A stretch of DNA of 64,000 nt, taken from Thermoflexus hugenholtzii. Its GTDB lineage: Bacteria > Chloroflexota > Anaerolineae > Thermoflexales > Thermoflexaceae. Shown one piece after another: positions 8,185-18,172 of this stretch. Made by a program: the position numbers and the translations under genes. Under the pieces are notes generated by a model, which saw nothing but the letters and a program-made list of their open reading frames with translations, had not been told where the DNA came from and did not search any database. The DNA is taken from NCBI RefSeq assembly GCF_018771565.1, contig NZ_CP076326.1, forward strand, positions 62,001 through 126,000. Reading direction: 5' to 3'. The stretch's first letter is position 1. Every line of letters begins with the position of its first letter.

Positions 8185-10748
8185 TCGATGATCAACCCAT
8201 CGAGGTGCCGGCCGGCACCCTGGTGGTGGACGCGGCCAAGCGGGCCGGCATCGACATCCCGGTGTTCTGCTACCATCCCAAGCTGGAGCCGGCCGGGATG
8301 TGCCGGATGTGCCTGGTGGAGATCGGGACGCTCCAGACGGACCCGAACACCGGCCAACCCCTCCGGGACGAGGAGGGGCGGCCGGTGGTGCGATGGATGC
8401 CCCGGCTTCAGACCGCCTGCACCACCCGCGTCGCCGACGGCATGGTGGTGCGGACGAACACCCTCCAGGTCCGGGAGGCCCAGCGGGCGGTCCTGGAGTT
8501 CCTGCTCACCAGCCATCCTCTGGATTGTCCGATCTGCGACAAGGGCGGGGAATGCCCCCTCCAGAACCTCACGATGCGTTACGGCCCCGCCGAGTCCCGC
8601 TTCGATTACTGGGACAAGATGCGCCAGGAGAAGCGGGTGCCCCTGGGCGATCTGATCATCCTGGATCGGGAGCGGTGCATCCTGTGCGGCCGCTGCATCC
8701 GCTTCCAGGAGGAGATCGCCGACGACCCGGTGCTGGGGTTCTCGGATCGGGGGCGGGGGATGGAGATCATCACGTTCTCGGATCCTCCCTTCGCCAGCTA
8801 CTTCTCCGGCAACACCACGGACATCTGTCCGGTGGGGGCGCTGACCACCACGGACTTCCGGTTCCGCGCCCGGCCCTGGGAGATGACGCCCATCCCCAGC
8901 ATCTGCCCGCACTGCCCGGTGGGTTGCAACATCACCCTGGACGTTCGGATCTCGGCCCGCAAGGGCGGCTGGGACATCCTGCGGGTGATGCCGCGCCAGC
9001 ACGAGGAGGTCAACGAGATCTGGATCTGCGACAAAGGCCGCTTCGTCCATCACTTCGCCACCGCAGAGGACCGCCTCCGCCAGCCCCTGGCGCGGCGGAA
9101 CGGGGAGCTGGTCCCCGTCTCCTGGGAGGAAGCCCTGGCGCGCGTGGCGGAGGCCATGCGGCAGGCGGGGGCCCGGGCGGCCGGGATCATTGGGGATCGC
9201 TTGCCGAACGAAGATCTCTACCTGTTCCGCCGGCTGTTTGCGGAGGTGCTGGGTTCCTCCTGGATCACGATGGACCCGCCGATCGCCGGCGCCGAGTGGG
9301 TGGCCCGCTACGGCGTGGGGGTGGGCACAGACTTCGGACGGATGGGCCGTGGGAGCCTGATCGTGGTGATGGCGGGCGACCTGGAGGAGGAGGCCCCGGT
9401 CTGGTTCCTGCGGGTCCGAGGGGCGGTGCGCCGCGGAGCCCGGCTGATCGTGGCCGGCGGCCGCCCGCAGAAGGCCGAGCGCTATGCGGATCCCATCCTC
9501 CGCTATCGATATGGGACCGAGGCGCTGGTGCTCATCGGGGCGCTTCGGGTGCTCTTCGAGGAGGACCGCATCGCCCCCGAGGCGCGGCCCCGCCTGGACG
9601 GGGTGGAGGCCCTGCGGAAGGCGGTGATGGGGTATTCCCTGGACGAGATCGGTCGGCGGAGCGGCGTCCCGCGGGAGGCCCTGCAAGCCTTCGCCCGGGC
9701 GGTGGCGGAGGCGCGGGATGTGGTGTTCCTCTTCGGGCGAGAGGGGGTTTTCGACGAGGAGGCCCTCGTCGGGCTGGCGGCGGATCTGCTGGCGTTGACC
9801 GGTCATGTGGGCCGGGCCCAGAACGGGCTGTTGCCCCTCTGGCCTCACGGCAACACCCAGGGGGCCCTGGACTTCATCGGCGCGCAGCCTCTTCCGGGGG
9901 AGGTTCCCTTCCTGTATGTGGTCGGCGCGGATCCCCTGGGGGATGGCCGCCCGATGCCGCGGGCGGGCTTTCTGGTCGTGCAGGACCTCTTCCTCACCGA
10001 GACGGCCCGCCTCGCGGATGTGGTGCTCCCGGCCCAATCCTGGGCCGAGCGGGATGGCACGTTCACCAGCGCGGAGCGGCGGGTGCAGCGGTTCTACAAG
10101 GCCATCCCGGCGCAGGGGGAGGCCCGGGCGGACTGGGAGATCTTCACCGCCCTGGCCCGCCGGCTGGGTGCGGGCTGGCTCTACCTCACCCCGGAGGCCG
10201 TGATGGATGAGATCGCCCGCGCTCTCCCCCGCTATGCCGGGATGGATTACGGGGCCCTGGCCTGGACCCGGCCCCAATGGCCGCCGGTGGGCACGTCGCG
10301 GGATCTTTACTTCGGCGGGACGGCGCGGCCGAACACCGGGGGCCTGGGCCGGGTCTGGCCGGCGGAGGCGGAGTCCCCTCAGGCCCGCTGGCCGCTGGCC
10401 TGGAAGGCTCCCGCTGTCCCCTCCGAGGAGGCGGTGCTGGTGGTGCCGGTCCGCCGGCTTTACGACGAGGGGATGCTGATCGCGCGCACGCCGCACCTGC
10501 GCAACCGGATGGTCCCGCCGGCGGCGCGGGCGCATCCGGAGACGGCCGCGCGGTTGGGCCTGCGGGACGGGCAACCGGTCCTCCTGCCGGTGAACGGGGG
10601 TAGCGTCCCGCTCCGGGTGGAGCCGGATGCCACGGTTCCGGCCGGGGTGATCCTGGCCCCGGCCTCCCGAATCGGGCGGACGGGCATCCTGGAGGGGCTC
10701 CCGGTGGCGTTGCCGATGGAGGTGGGAGATGGGGCCGTTTCTGCTTGA
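8160..10748 (+). CDS. nuoG: NADH-quinone oxidoreductase subunit G
   Basis: Large iron-sulfur subunit of the NADH module (862 residues). The N-terminal [2Fe-2S] domain has Cys37, Cys48, Cys51 and Cys87. The His/Cys cluster has His119, Cys123, Cys126 and Cys132. A [4Fe-4S] cluster has Cys173, Cys176, Cys179 and Cys223. The extra N7 site is intact: CPHCPVGC (Cys249, Cys252, Cys256) and Cys290. A molybdopterin-oxidoreductase-like domain without expected cofactor function follows. The start overlaps the nucleotidyltransferase gene. The nuoH start lies 20 bases before its stop and is preceded by GGAGGTGGGAG. Confidence 0.96.
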   Translation: MAGTVRILIDDQPIEVPAGTLVVDAAKRAGIDIPVFCYHPKLEPAGMCRMCLVEIGTLQTDPNTGQPLRDEEGRPVVRWMPRLQTACTTRVADGMVVRTNTLQVREAQRAVLEFLLTSHPLDCPICDKGGECPLQNLTMRYGPAESRFDYWDKMRQEKRVPLGDLIILDRERCILCGRCIRFQEEIADDPVLGFSDRGRGMEIITFSDPPFASYFSGNTTDICPVGALTTTDFRFRARPWEMTPIPSICPHCPVGCNITLDVRISARKGGWDILRVMPRQHEEVNEIWICDKGRFVHHFATAEDRLRQPLARRNGELVPVSWEEALARVAEAMRQAGARAAGIIGDRLPNEDLYLFRRLFAEVLGSSWITMDPPIAGAEWVARYGVGVGTDFGRMGRGSLIVVMAGDLEEEAPVWFLRVRGAVRRGARLIVAGGRPQKAERYADPILRYRYGTEALVLIGALRVLFEEDRIAPEARPRLDGVEALRKAVMGYSLDEIGRRSGVPREALQAFARAVAEARDVVFLFGREGVFDEEALVGLAADLLALTGHVGRAQNGLLPLWPHGNTQGALDFIGAQPLPGEVPFLYVVGADPLGDGRPMPRAGFLVVQDLFLTETARLADVVLPAQSWAERDGTFTSAERRVQRFYKAIPAQGEARADWEIFTALARRLGAGWLYLTPEAVMDEIARALPRYAGMDYGALAWTRPQWPPVGTSRDLYFGGTARPNTGGLGRVWPAEAESPQARWPLAWKAPAVPSEEAVLVVPVRRLYDEGMLIARTPHLRNRMVPPAARAHPETAARLGLRDGQPVLLPVNGGSVPLRVEPDATVPAGVILAPASRIGRTGILEGLPVALPMEVGDGAVSA

Positions 10749-11727
10749 GGCGGCCATCAAGAGCGCGGTGCTGGTGATGCTCTTGCTCACCGGCTTCGCT
10801 TATCTCACCCTGGCCGAGCGCAAACTGGTGGCGGATTTCCAGGCTCGCATCGGGCCGAACCGGGCCGGGCCTTACGGGCTGCTCCAGCCCCTGGCGGACG
10901 CCGTTAAGCTGTTCTTCAAGGAGGATTTCGTCCCGACTTATGCGGATCGGGTCCTGTTTGTCCTGGCCCCCCTGATCACCCTGGCGCCGGCCATCATGAT
11001 CTTCGCCGTGATCCCCTTCGGGCCGGAGCTCACCCTGTTGGGCTATCGGACCCGGCTGCAGCTGACGGATGTGAACGTGGGGGTGCTTTACATCGTGGCC
11101 ATCACCTCCATCAGCGTTTACGGGGTCACCCTGGCGGGCTGGGCTTCGAACAACAAATACGCGCTGCTGGGGGGCATCCGGGCGGCGGCCCAGATGATCA
11201 GCTACGAGCTGGCGATGGGGTTGGCCATCGTCAGCGTGGTGCTGACCGCAGGCACGTTGCAGGTCAGCGGGATCGTGGAGTTCCAGCGCGGGGGATGGTT
11301 GATCTTCTATCAACCCCTGGCGGCGGTCATCTTCTTCCTCACCGGCCTGGCGGAGATCAAGCGGGCTCCCTTTGACCTGGTGGAGGCGGAGCAGGAGCTG
11401 ACAGCCGGCTATCTGACGGAATACAGCAGCATGAAGTTCGCCCTCTTCTTCATGGCCGAATACGTCAAGATGATTGGCTTCAGCGCCCTGATGGCCACCT
11501 TCTTCCTGGGAGGCTATCTGGGACCCTGGGTGGATCTCTACCCGGCCCTGGGGGTGGTTTACTTCACCCTTAAGGTGATCCTGCTGCTCTTCCTCCTCAT
11601 CTGGATCCGGGCCACGTTGCCGCGGATCCGCTACGATCAGCTGATGGGGCTGGGCTGGAAGGTGCTTCTGCCCCTGGCGCTGGCGAACGTGATGGGGACG
11701 GCGGTGGTGATCGCGCTGATCGGATGA
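10729..11727 (+). CDS. nuoH: NADH-quinone oxidoreductase subunit H
   Basis: Membrane subunit at the junction of the membrane and peripheral arms, forming part of the quinone channel. The 332-residue protein has about eight membrane helices and the family blocks RIGPNRAGPYGLLQPLAD and KRAPFDLVEAEQEL, the latter with conserved acidic residues for proton coupling. It overlaps nuoG by 20 bp, indicating coupled translation. Confidence 0.97.
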   Translation: MGPFLLEAAIKSAVLVMLLLTGFAYLTLAERKLVADFQARIGPNRAGPYGLLQPLADAVKLFFKEDFVPTYADRVLFVLAPLITLAPAIMIFAVIPFGPELTLLGYRTRLQLTDVNVGVLYIVAITSISVYGVTLAGWASNNKYALLGGIRAAAQMISYELAMGLAIVSVVLTAGTLQVSGIVEFQRGGWLIFYQPLAAVIFFLTGLAEIKRAPFDLVEAEQELTAGYLTEYSSMKFALFFMAEYVKMIGFSALMATFFLGGYLGPWVDLYPALGVVYFTLKVILLLFLLIWIRATLPRIRYDQLMGLGWKVLLPLALANVMGTAVVIALIG

Positions 11728-11755
11728 GCCGGCAGACGGGAAGCGAGGTGAACCG

Positions 11756-12280
11756 ATGGTGGCGGAGCTGTTGCGAGGTTTGCTGACCACGTTGCAGGAG
11801 TTCCTGCAGACCAACTTGCGGGGCCCGGTGACCTATCCTTACCCGGAGGTGCGGCGGCCCCTGCGCACGCGCTTCAAGGGGGTTCACGAGTTGCGGCGCT
11901 ACAGCAACGGCCTGGAGCGCTGCATCGGCTGCGCCCTCTGCGCCGCAGCCTGCCCGGCCGACGCCATCTACGTGGAGGCGGGGGAGAACACCGACGAGGA
12001 GCGCTACTCGCCGGGGGAGCGCTACGCCCGGGTTTACGAGATCAACCTGCTGCGGTGCATCTTCTGCGGATACTGTGAGGACGCCTGCCCGACCAACGCC
12101 ATCGTGCTGACGGATAAGATCCCGCCGGCCGGCTACACCCGGGAGTCGTTCATCGTGACCAAGGCGCAGCTGCTGGTGCCGCCGCCCCCCGGGGTCCCGG
12201 GCACCCCTCAGCGGACCACGGACCCGGCCCTGCGCACGCGCTCCATCTGGGAGGAGGGGCTGGTCAACGAGCCGGTGTGA
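11756..12280 (+). CDS. nuoI: NADH-quinone oxidoreductase subunit I
   Basis: Ferredoxin-like subunit carrying clusters N6a and N6b, linking nuoG to nuoB. The 174-residue product has two CxxCxxCxxxC motifs: Cys56, Cys59, Cys62, Cys66 and Cys101, Cys104, Cys107, Cys111. A GAGGTG site precedes the ATG. The C-terminal 30 residues are proline-rich and not conserved. Confidence 0.96.
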   Translation: MVAELLRGLLTTLQEFLQTNLRGPVTYPYPEVRRPLRTRFKGVHELRRYSNGLERCIGCALCAAACPADAIYVEAGENTDEERYSPGERYARVYEINLLRCIFCGYCEDACPTNAIVLTDKIPPAGYTRESFIVTKAQLLVPPPPGVPGTPQRTTDPALRTRSIWEEGLVNEPV

Positions 12281-12322
12281 GGCGGCGCTGCTTTCGACGG
12301 ATCTCGATCCCGGGAGGCGACG

Positions 12323-12832
12323 TTGGGGGAGCTGATCGCATTCTATGTGCTGGCTGGGGTTGCGGTGGCCACTGCCCTGGCGATGGTCCTCACCCGAAAC
12401 GCGGTGCACAGCGCCCTGTTCCTGGTGCTGAACCTGATCACCGTGGCGATCTTCTATTTGCTTCTGAACGCTCCCTTTGTGGCGATGGTGCAGATCGCGG
12501 TCTACGCCGGGGCGGTGATGGTCCTCTTCCTCTTTGTGATCATGATGCTCGGGGCGGAGCGGGTGGGCGGGGCCATCGGTCTGCGCACTCAGATCCCTCT
12601 GGCCGTCGGTCTGGGGATCGTGCTGGTCGGGGGGGCGCTGTTCGCTTTTCTCCAGGCGCCGGCCGGGCTGGCCCCCGCCGGGAGCCCGCCGGCTCCCCTG
12701 GGGGATCCGGCCGCCATCGGGGCGCGGCTGTTGACGACCCATGTGCTTCCTTTCGAGATCACCTCCATCCTGTTGCTCATCGCCATGGTCGGGGTGGTGG
12801 TGCTGGCCCGGGATCTGCGGTCAGGAGGCTGA
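12323..12832 (+). CDS. nuoJ: NADH-quinone oxidoreductase subunit J
   Basis: Membrane subunit of 169 residues with about five helices. It shows MVQIAVYAGAVMVLFLFVIMML, a conserved helix with a pi-bulge in complex I structures (residues about 54-75). Start is TTG at 12323, chosen because GGGAGGCGA lies 5 nt upstream and no closer ATG or GTG fits. It ends 3 nt before nuoK. Confidence 0.93.
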   Translation: MGELIAFYVLAGVAVATALAMVLTRNAVHSALFLVLNLITVAIFYLLLNAPFVAMVQIAVYAGAVMVLFLFVIMMLGAERVGGAIGLRTQIPLAVGLGIVLVGGALFAFLQAPAGLAPAGSPPAPLGDPAAIGARLLTTHVLPFEITSILLLIAMVGVVVLARDLRSGG

Positions 12833-12835
12833 GGG

Positions 12836-13138
12836 ATGGTCACCTTGACTCATTATCTGGCCCTCAGCGCGTTGCTCTTCGGCATCGGGGCGGTGGGGTT
12901 CCTGATCCGACGGAACGCGTTGATCGTCTTCATGTGCGTGGAGCTGATGCTGAACGCTGCCGCTTTGGCCTTCGTGGCCGCCTCCCGATATCGCGGCCTG
13001 CTGGAGGGGCAGATGGCCGTCTTCTTCGTGTTGACGGTGGCTGCGGCCGAGGTGGCGGTGGGCCTGGCCCTGATGGTGGCCATCTTCCGCACCAAGCAGA
13101 CCACCAACGTGGATGAGCTGCGCAGCCTGAAAGGCTGA
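12836..13138 (+). CDS. nuoK: NADH-quinone oxidoreductase subunit K
   Basis: Small antiporter-like membrane subunit (100 residues, three helices). The conserved glutamates lie in CVELMLN and [11 protein letters not shown], which are part of the proton-transfer path in this family. Directly follows nuoJ. Confidence 0.95.
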   Translation: MVTLTHYLALSALLFGIGAVGFLIRRNALIVFMCVELMLNAAALAFVAASRYRGLLEGQMAVFFVLTVAAAEVAVGLALMVAIFRTKQTTNVDELRSLKG

Positions 13139-13211
13139 GCGGCGAGATCCGCGGGATCGAGAGGATCCTGGGGCCGGACCCGGCCCTTTCACTTTGAAGC
13201 GGAGACGGGAG

Positions 13212-15137
13212 ATGGACGCGCTGTTCGGGTGGTCGTGGCTGATCATCGCCTTCCCGTTGTTGGGCTTCTTGATCAACCTGGTCTCCACCGGCCAGACGCG
13301 GGAGCGCACGGTCGGGATCGTGGCCTCGGCGGCCGCTGCGGCCTCCTTCGGGGCCTCGGCCCTGGTCTTCGCCGCCCTGCTGGCCCGCCCGGCGGAGGCC
13401 CGTCTGGTGGAGATCTCCCTCTATCGCTGGGCGGCCGTCCCGCCGCTCGCGGTCGAGGTGGGGCTCCGCCTCGATCCCCTCTCCACCGCTATGGCGCTGA
13501 TCGTGACCCTGGTGGGGACGCTGATCCACATCTACTCCATCGGCTACATGGCGGGCGATCCCCACATCCGCCGCTTTTTTATGTTCCTCAACCTCTTCCT
13601 GGCTTCGATGCTCCTCCTGGTCCTGGCCGACAACTTCTTTCTCCTCTTCGTGGGCTGGGAGCTGGTGGGGCTCTGTTCGTATCTGCTGATCGGCTTCTGG
13701 TTCGAGGTGCCCTACAACGCATGGGCGGGGCGCAAGGCCTTCATCGCGAACCGGATTGGGGACTTTGGGTTCACGGTGGGCCTTCTGCTGCTCTTCTGGA
13801 CCTTCGGCACGTTCCGCTACGGGCCGGTCTTTGAGGCGGTGGAGCGGGGGGCGGTGGAGGCGGGCCTGCTCACGCTGATCACGCTGTTGCTTTTCGCAGG
13901 GGTGACAGGGAAGAGCGCCCAGATCCCCCTCTATGTCTGGTTGCCCGATGCCATGGCCGGCCCCACGCCGGTCTCCGCCCTGATCCACGCGGCGACCATG
14001 GTCACCGCAGGCGTCTACCTGATCGCCCGCGCCCATCCGCTCTTCGCCGCGGCCCCGCTGACCCAGGGTGTGGTGGTCATGGTGGGGGCGGCCACGGCCC
14101 TGTGGGCGGCATTGATCGCGGCGGGGCAGTTTGACATCAAGCGGGTTCTGGCTTTCTCCACTATTTCCCAGTTGGGCTATATGGTGGCGGCGGCGGGAGC
14201 AGGGGCCACCACGGCGGCGATCTTCCACCTGGGCACCCATGCCTTTTTCAAGGCCTTGCTCTTCCTGGGGGCGGGATCGGTGATCCACGCCCTGGAGCAC
14301 GCGCACCATCACGGTGGAGGATCCGGCCCCTTCGATCCGAATGACATGCGTCGCATGGGCGGCTTGGCCCGGCGGATGCCGACCACCGCCTGGACCTATG
14401 GGATCGGGGCGGCGGCCCTGGCCGGGATCCCGCCCCTGGCCGGGTTCTGGAGCAAGGATGAGATCCTGAACGCCCTCCGGGGAACAGCGGGATGGTCCGC
14501 CCTGGCTTACGGGTTGCTGCTCGCCGCGGCCTTCCTCACCGCCTTCTACATGACCCGTCAGGTGTGGATGGTGTTCGCCGGCGCGCCCCGCAGCCCCGAG
14601 GCCGCCCATGCCGAGGAGAGCCCGGCGGTGATGACGGCCCCGCTGGGGATCTTCGCCTTCTTCTCCATCGTGGCGGGGTGGATCAACGCCCCCGGCCTGG
14701 GCCTGCTCGCCGCCTGGCTGGAGCCGGGGCATCCTCCCGCCTTCCATCCCGAGCAGGCCGCCCTGGCCACCCTCATCGCCCTGGCGGGGGTGGGGGCGGG
14801 ATGGGCGATCTACCGTCCCCAGGCCTGGCCGGCGGGCGTGGAGGATCCCTTGCAGAAGGCCCTCGGCGCCTTCTTCACCGCCCTGAACCGCAAGCTCTAC
14901 GTGGATGAGGTCTACGATGCGCTGTTCGTCCGCCCCTTCCAGGGGCTGGCGCGGGCGGTGGCAACGGTGGTAGAGCCTTACGGGATCGACGGGGCGGTGA
15001 ACGGCCTGGCCCGCCTGGTGGGGATGGCCGCCGCCCAAGCGCGTCGCTGGAGCAGCGGCTACGTGCGGCAGTATGGTCTCTCCGTGCTCTTCGGCGCGGT
15101 CTTCCTGCTGCTCTACGTGTTGCTCATGCTGCGCTGA
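13212..15137 (+). CDS. nuoL: NADH-quinone oxidoreductase subunit L
   Basis: Largest proton-pumping subunit of complex I (641 residues). It has the Mrp-antiporter core with GWELVGLCSYLLIGFW (conserved Glu), the block KSAQIPLYVWLPDAMAGPTPVSALIHAATMVTAG, cited as a landmark, and the long C-terminal extension with the lateral helix. I prefer the ATG at 13212 to the in-frame TTG at 13194, because GGAG and GGGAG lie just upstream of it. Confidence 0.95.
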   Translation: MDALFGWSWLIIAFPLLGFLINLVSTGQTRERTVGIVASAAAAASFGASALVFAALLARPAEARLVEISLYRWAAVPPLAVEVGLRLDPLSTAMALIVTLVGTLIHIYSIGYMAGDPHIRRFFMFLNLFLASMLLLVLADNFFLLFVGWELVGLCSYLLIGFWFEVPYNAWAGRKAFIANRIGDFGFTVGLLLLFWTFGTFRYGPVFEAVERGAVEAGLLTLITLLLFAGVTGKSAQIPLYVWLPDAMAGPTPVSALIHAATMVTAGVYLIARAHPLFAAAPLTQGVVVMVGAATALWAALIAAGQFDIKRVLAFSTISQLGYMVAAAGAGATTAAIFHLGTHAFFKALLFLGAGSVIHALEHAHHHGGGSGPFDPNDMRRMGGLARRMPTTAWTYGIGAAALAGIPPLAGFWSKDEILNALRGTAGWSALAYGLLLAAAFLTAFYMTRQVWMVFAGAPRSPEAAHAEESPAVMTAPLGIFAFFSIVAGWINAPGLGLLAAWLEPGHPPAFHPEQAALATLIALAGVGAGWAIYRPQAWPAGVEDPLQKALGAFFTALNRKLYVDEVYDALFVRPFQGLARAVATVVEPYGIDGAVNGLARLVGMAAAQARRWSSGYVRQYGLSVLFGAVFLLLYVLLMLR

Positions 15138-15194
15138 GCGGGAGCCGGATCCCCCTGGCAAAAGCGGACGATCTGCTTTCGGGAGCGAAAGGGG

Positions 15195-16718
15195 ATGCGG
15201 GAGTTTCCGATCTTGACGGCGATCCTCATGACCCCCTTGGTCGGGGCCCTGTTGATCCTGGGCCTCCCACGGGAGCGAACGAGGGCCATCCGGTGGACGG
15301 CCCTCGGGTTCAGCCTGATCTCGCTGGGGCTGGCCCTGGTGGCCCTGGCCCGTTTGGATCTCTCCCGTCCGGAGCCCCAGCTGGTGGAGCGCTGGGTCTG
15401 GGCGCCCGCCATCGGCGCCTCTTACACAGTGGGCGTGGATGGGATCAGCCTGTGGCTGGTGCTGCTCACCGCCCTGATCTTCCCCCTGGCCCTGGCCGCC
15501 TCCTGGACCATCGAGGAGCGGGTGAAGGAATACATGGCGCTGATGCTCGCCCTGGAGACCGGGGTGCTGGGGGTGTTCCTGTCCCTGGACCTTTTGCTGT
15601 TTTACATCTTCTGGGAATTCACCCTGGTGCCCATGACGCTGCTCATCGGGATCTGGGGCGGCCCGCGCCGGGTGTATGCAGCGGTGAAGTTCTTCCTTTA
15701 TACGATGGCCGGCTCGGTGTTCATGCTGGTGGCCATCGTGGCCCTCTGGCTCCTCTCCCGCCCGCTGACCGGGACGGGGACCTTCGATCCCCAATGGATG
15801 GCCGCGCGGCTTTCCCCGCTGCTCGCCCCGGAGGTCCAGCGCTGGCTCTTTCTGGCCTTCGGGCTGGCCTTCGCCATCAAGGTGCCCATGTGGCCTTTCC
15901 ATTCGTGGCTCCCGGATGCCCATGTGGAGGCCCCAACGGCCGGGTCGGTGATCCTGGCCGCTCTGTTGCTGAAGATGGGCGCCTACGGGTTCCTGCGCTG
16001 GAACTTCACGCTCTTCCCGGCCGCAGCCCGGGAGCTCGCTCTCCCCATCGCCATCCTGGCGGTGGTGGCCATCCTCTACGGGGCCCTGGCCTCTTACGCC
16101 CAGGAGGACTTCAAGCGCCTGGTGGCCTTCTCCAGCGTTTCCCATATGGGGTTCGTGATGCTGGGGCTTTCCGCCCTGAACCCCCTGGGGGTGCAGGCGG
16201 CGCTGCTCCAGATGGTCAACCACGGTCTGAGCACCGGGGGGCTGTTCCTGCTGGTGGGGATGCTGTATGAGCGCACCCACACGCGGGACTTCCGGGCGCT
16301 GGGGGGGCTGTGGAAGGCGCTGCCGCTGTATGGTGGGATCCTGATGGTGGTGGGGTTTTCCTCCATGGGGCTGCCCGGCCTCAACGGCTTCGTGGGGGAG
16401 TTCCTGATCCTGCTGGGCGCCTTCGGATCCACAGCCCTGGGGGCGGCGGCCCGCGCGCTGACGGTCCTGGCGGCCTTCGGGGTGGTGCTGGCGGCGGTCT
16501 ACATCCTGACGATGATCCTGCGGGTGTTGCATGGTCCGCTGCCGGAGCGCTGGCGGGGGTTGCCGGATCTCAACGGGCGGGAGCTGGCGATCATGGCGCC
16601 GCTCCTGGCGTTGATTGTGTTCATTGGGCTTTATCCGCATCCCTTCTTCGCGGCGATGCAGGCTTCGGTGCAGCAAACGCTGGCTGCCCTGGCTGGGGCG
16701 GCGCTCGCGATGCGTTGA
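15195..16718 (+). CDS. nuoM: NADH-quinone oxidoreductase subunit M
   Basis: Antiporter-like proton-pumping subunit (507 residues, about 14 helices). Typical blocks are GVDGISLWLVLLTALIFPLAL, FYIFWEFTLVPMTLLIGIWGG with its conserved Glu, and KVPMWPFHSWLPDAHVEAPTAGSV. It follows nuoL after 57 nt and precedes nuoN by 21 nt. Confidence 0.96.
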   Translation: MREFPILTAILMTPLVGALLILGLPRERTRAIRWTALGFSLISLGLALVALARLDLSRPEPQLVERWVWAPAIGASYTVGVDGISLWLVLLTALIFPLALAASWTIEERVKEYMALMLALETGVLGVFLSLDLLLFYIFWEFTLVPMTLLIGIWGGPRRVYAAVKFFLYTMAGSVFMLVAIVALWLLSRPLTGTGTFDPQWMAARLSPLLAPEVQRWLFLAFGLAFAIKVPMWPFHSWLPDAHVEAPTAGSVILAALLLKMGAYGFLRWNFTLFPAAARELALPIAILAVVAILYGALASYAQEDFKRLVAFSSVSHMGFVMLGLSALNPLGVQAALLQMVNHGLSTGGLFLLVGMLYERTHTRDFRALGGLWKALPLYGGILMVVGFSSMGLPGLNGFVGEFLILLGAFGSTALGAAARALTVLAAFGVVLAAVYILTMILRVLHGPLPERWRGLPDLNGRELAIMAPLLALIVFIGLYPHPFFAAMQASVQQTLAALAGAALAMR

Positions 16719-16739
16719 GATCGAGCGAGGGGATCGGGG

Positions 16740-18152
16740 ATGATGTGGACACCGCTGTGGCCGACGATCGTCCTGACGGCGGGGGCGCTGGGGTTGCTCC
16801 TCGTGGAAGCCTTCCGGCGTCCGGGATCGGCCCATGGGATGGCCTGGGGGGCCCTGGGGATCACCGGAGCGGGGCTGGGGGTCACCCTCGCCCTGGCCGG
16901 CGAGGGGCCCGTCGAGGGGTTCCATCGGATGGTCGTGTGGGATCGCCCGGCCTTCTGGTTCAGCCTGGCCGTCCTGCTTGGGACCGGGATGGCCATCCTG
17001 CTGTCGCGCCATTATTTGGTGGATCGGGGGCTGGAGCGCGGGGAGTATTACGCGCTCCTGTTGCTGGCCTCCGCCGGCATGCTGCTGATGGCGGTGGCCG
17101 GGGATCTGCTCATCGTGTTCCTGGCCTTGGAGTGGCTGTCGTTTCCCCTGTATGTGCTGACGGGCTTCGCCCGGCCCCGGGCCGAATCGGAGGAGGCGGC
17201 CCTCAAGTATTTCCTGCTGGGGGCCTTCGCCTCGGCCTTCCTGGTGTTCGGGATCGCCCTGATCTTTGCCGGGACGGGCGTGACGAACTTGCGGGACCTG
17301 GCCGCATGGCTGGAGCGGCCGGATCCCGGGGCCCGGCCCCTGGTCTGGATCGGCGGGGCGCTCCTGCTGGTGGCCCTCGGCTTCAAAGTGGCGGCGGTGC
17401 CTTTCCATCTGTGGACGCCGGATGTGTATGAGGGGGCGCCCACGCCGGTGACGGGGTTTATGGCCGCGGCGACCAAGACCGCGGCCGTCGCCGCCCTGGC
17501 CCGGGTGCTCCTCACAGGTCTGGCGCCGGCAACGGCTCTCTGGGCGGGGCCGCTGGCGTGGATGGCTGCGGCGACCATGCTGGTGGGCAACATCGTTGCC
17601 CTCATGCAATCCGACTTCAAGCGGATGATGGCCTATTCCAGCATCGCCCATGCCGGGTATCTGCTCCTGGGCCTGCTGGGGGAGCCGTCGCTGGCGCTGC
17701 CGGGCGTGGTGTTCTACCTGCTGGCTTACGCCTTCGCCACCCTGGGGGCCTTCGCGGTGGCGGTGAGCATGGCAGGCCCCGAGGGGGAGGATCACTCCTT
17801 TGAGGCCTACGCGGGGGTGGCCCGCCGCGCCCCGGGGATGGGAGCGGCCATGGCGCTTTTCATGCTCTCCCTCATCGGGGTGCCGCCGACGGCGGGCTTT
17901 TTCGCCAAGCTGCTCCTGTTCGCGGCGGCCTGGCAGGCCGGGTGGACAGCCCTGGTCCTTATCGGGGTGATCACCACAGTGATCTCCGCGTATTTCTACC
18001 TGCGGGTGGTGGTGGCCATGTGGATGGGCCGGCCGGAGCCCCTTCGTCTCCCGGCCCGCTATCCCTGGGTGCGCGCCTCCGTGGTGATCTCCGGCCTGGG
18101 CACGCTCCTCCTGGGCTTCCTCTGGTTCCTGCTAAAAGGGGTGACCCTCTGA
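16740..18152 (+). CDS. nuoN: NADH-quinone oxidoreductase subunit N
   Basis: Third antiporter-like subunit (470 residues) and last gene of the operon. It has ALEWLSFPLYVLTGF, KYFLLGAFASAFLVFGIAL and KVAAVPFHLWTPDVYEGAPTPVTGFMA, the conserved helix 7-8 region with a key Lys. Two adjacent ATG codons (16740 and 16743) could both be used. No T-rich terminator follows; instead a tandem repeat begins 20 nt after the stop. Confidence 0.95.
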   Translation: MMWTPLWPTIVLTAGALGLLLVEAFRRPGSAHGMAWGALGITGAGLGVTLALAGEGPVEGFHRMVVWDRPAFWFSLAVLLGTGMAILLSRHYLVDRGLERGEYYALLLLASAGMLLMAVAGDLLIVFLALEWLSFPLYVLTGFARPRAESEEAALKYFLLGAFASAFLVFGIALIFAGTGVTNLRDLAAWLERPDPGARPLVWIGGALLLVALGFKVAAVPFHLWTPDVYEGAPTPVTGFMAAATKTAAVAALARVLLTGLAPATALWAGPLAWMAAATMLVGNIVALMQSDFKRMMAYSSIAHAGYLLLGLLGEPSLALPGVVFYLLAYAFATLGAFAVAVSMAGPEGEDHSFEAYAGVARRAPGMGAAMALFMLSLIGVPPTAGFFAKLLLFAAAWQAGWTALVLIGVITTVISAYFYLRVVVAMWMGRPEPLRLPARYPWVRASVVISGLGTLLLGFLWFLLKGVTL

Positions 18153-18172
18153 ACGTTCCTGACCCCTCTGGT

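Noticed and set aside
8034-10790. A 918-codon minus-strand open frame opposite nuoG
   Set aside because: Shadow of nuoG with biased composition and no recognisable domain.
12930-17795. A 1621-codon open frame on the minus strand opposite nuoK-nuoN
   Set aside because: It is antisense to five clear complex I genes, has low-complexity Gln/His/Gly/Pro-rich sequence and no motif. Such frames are expected in high-GC coding DNA.
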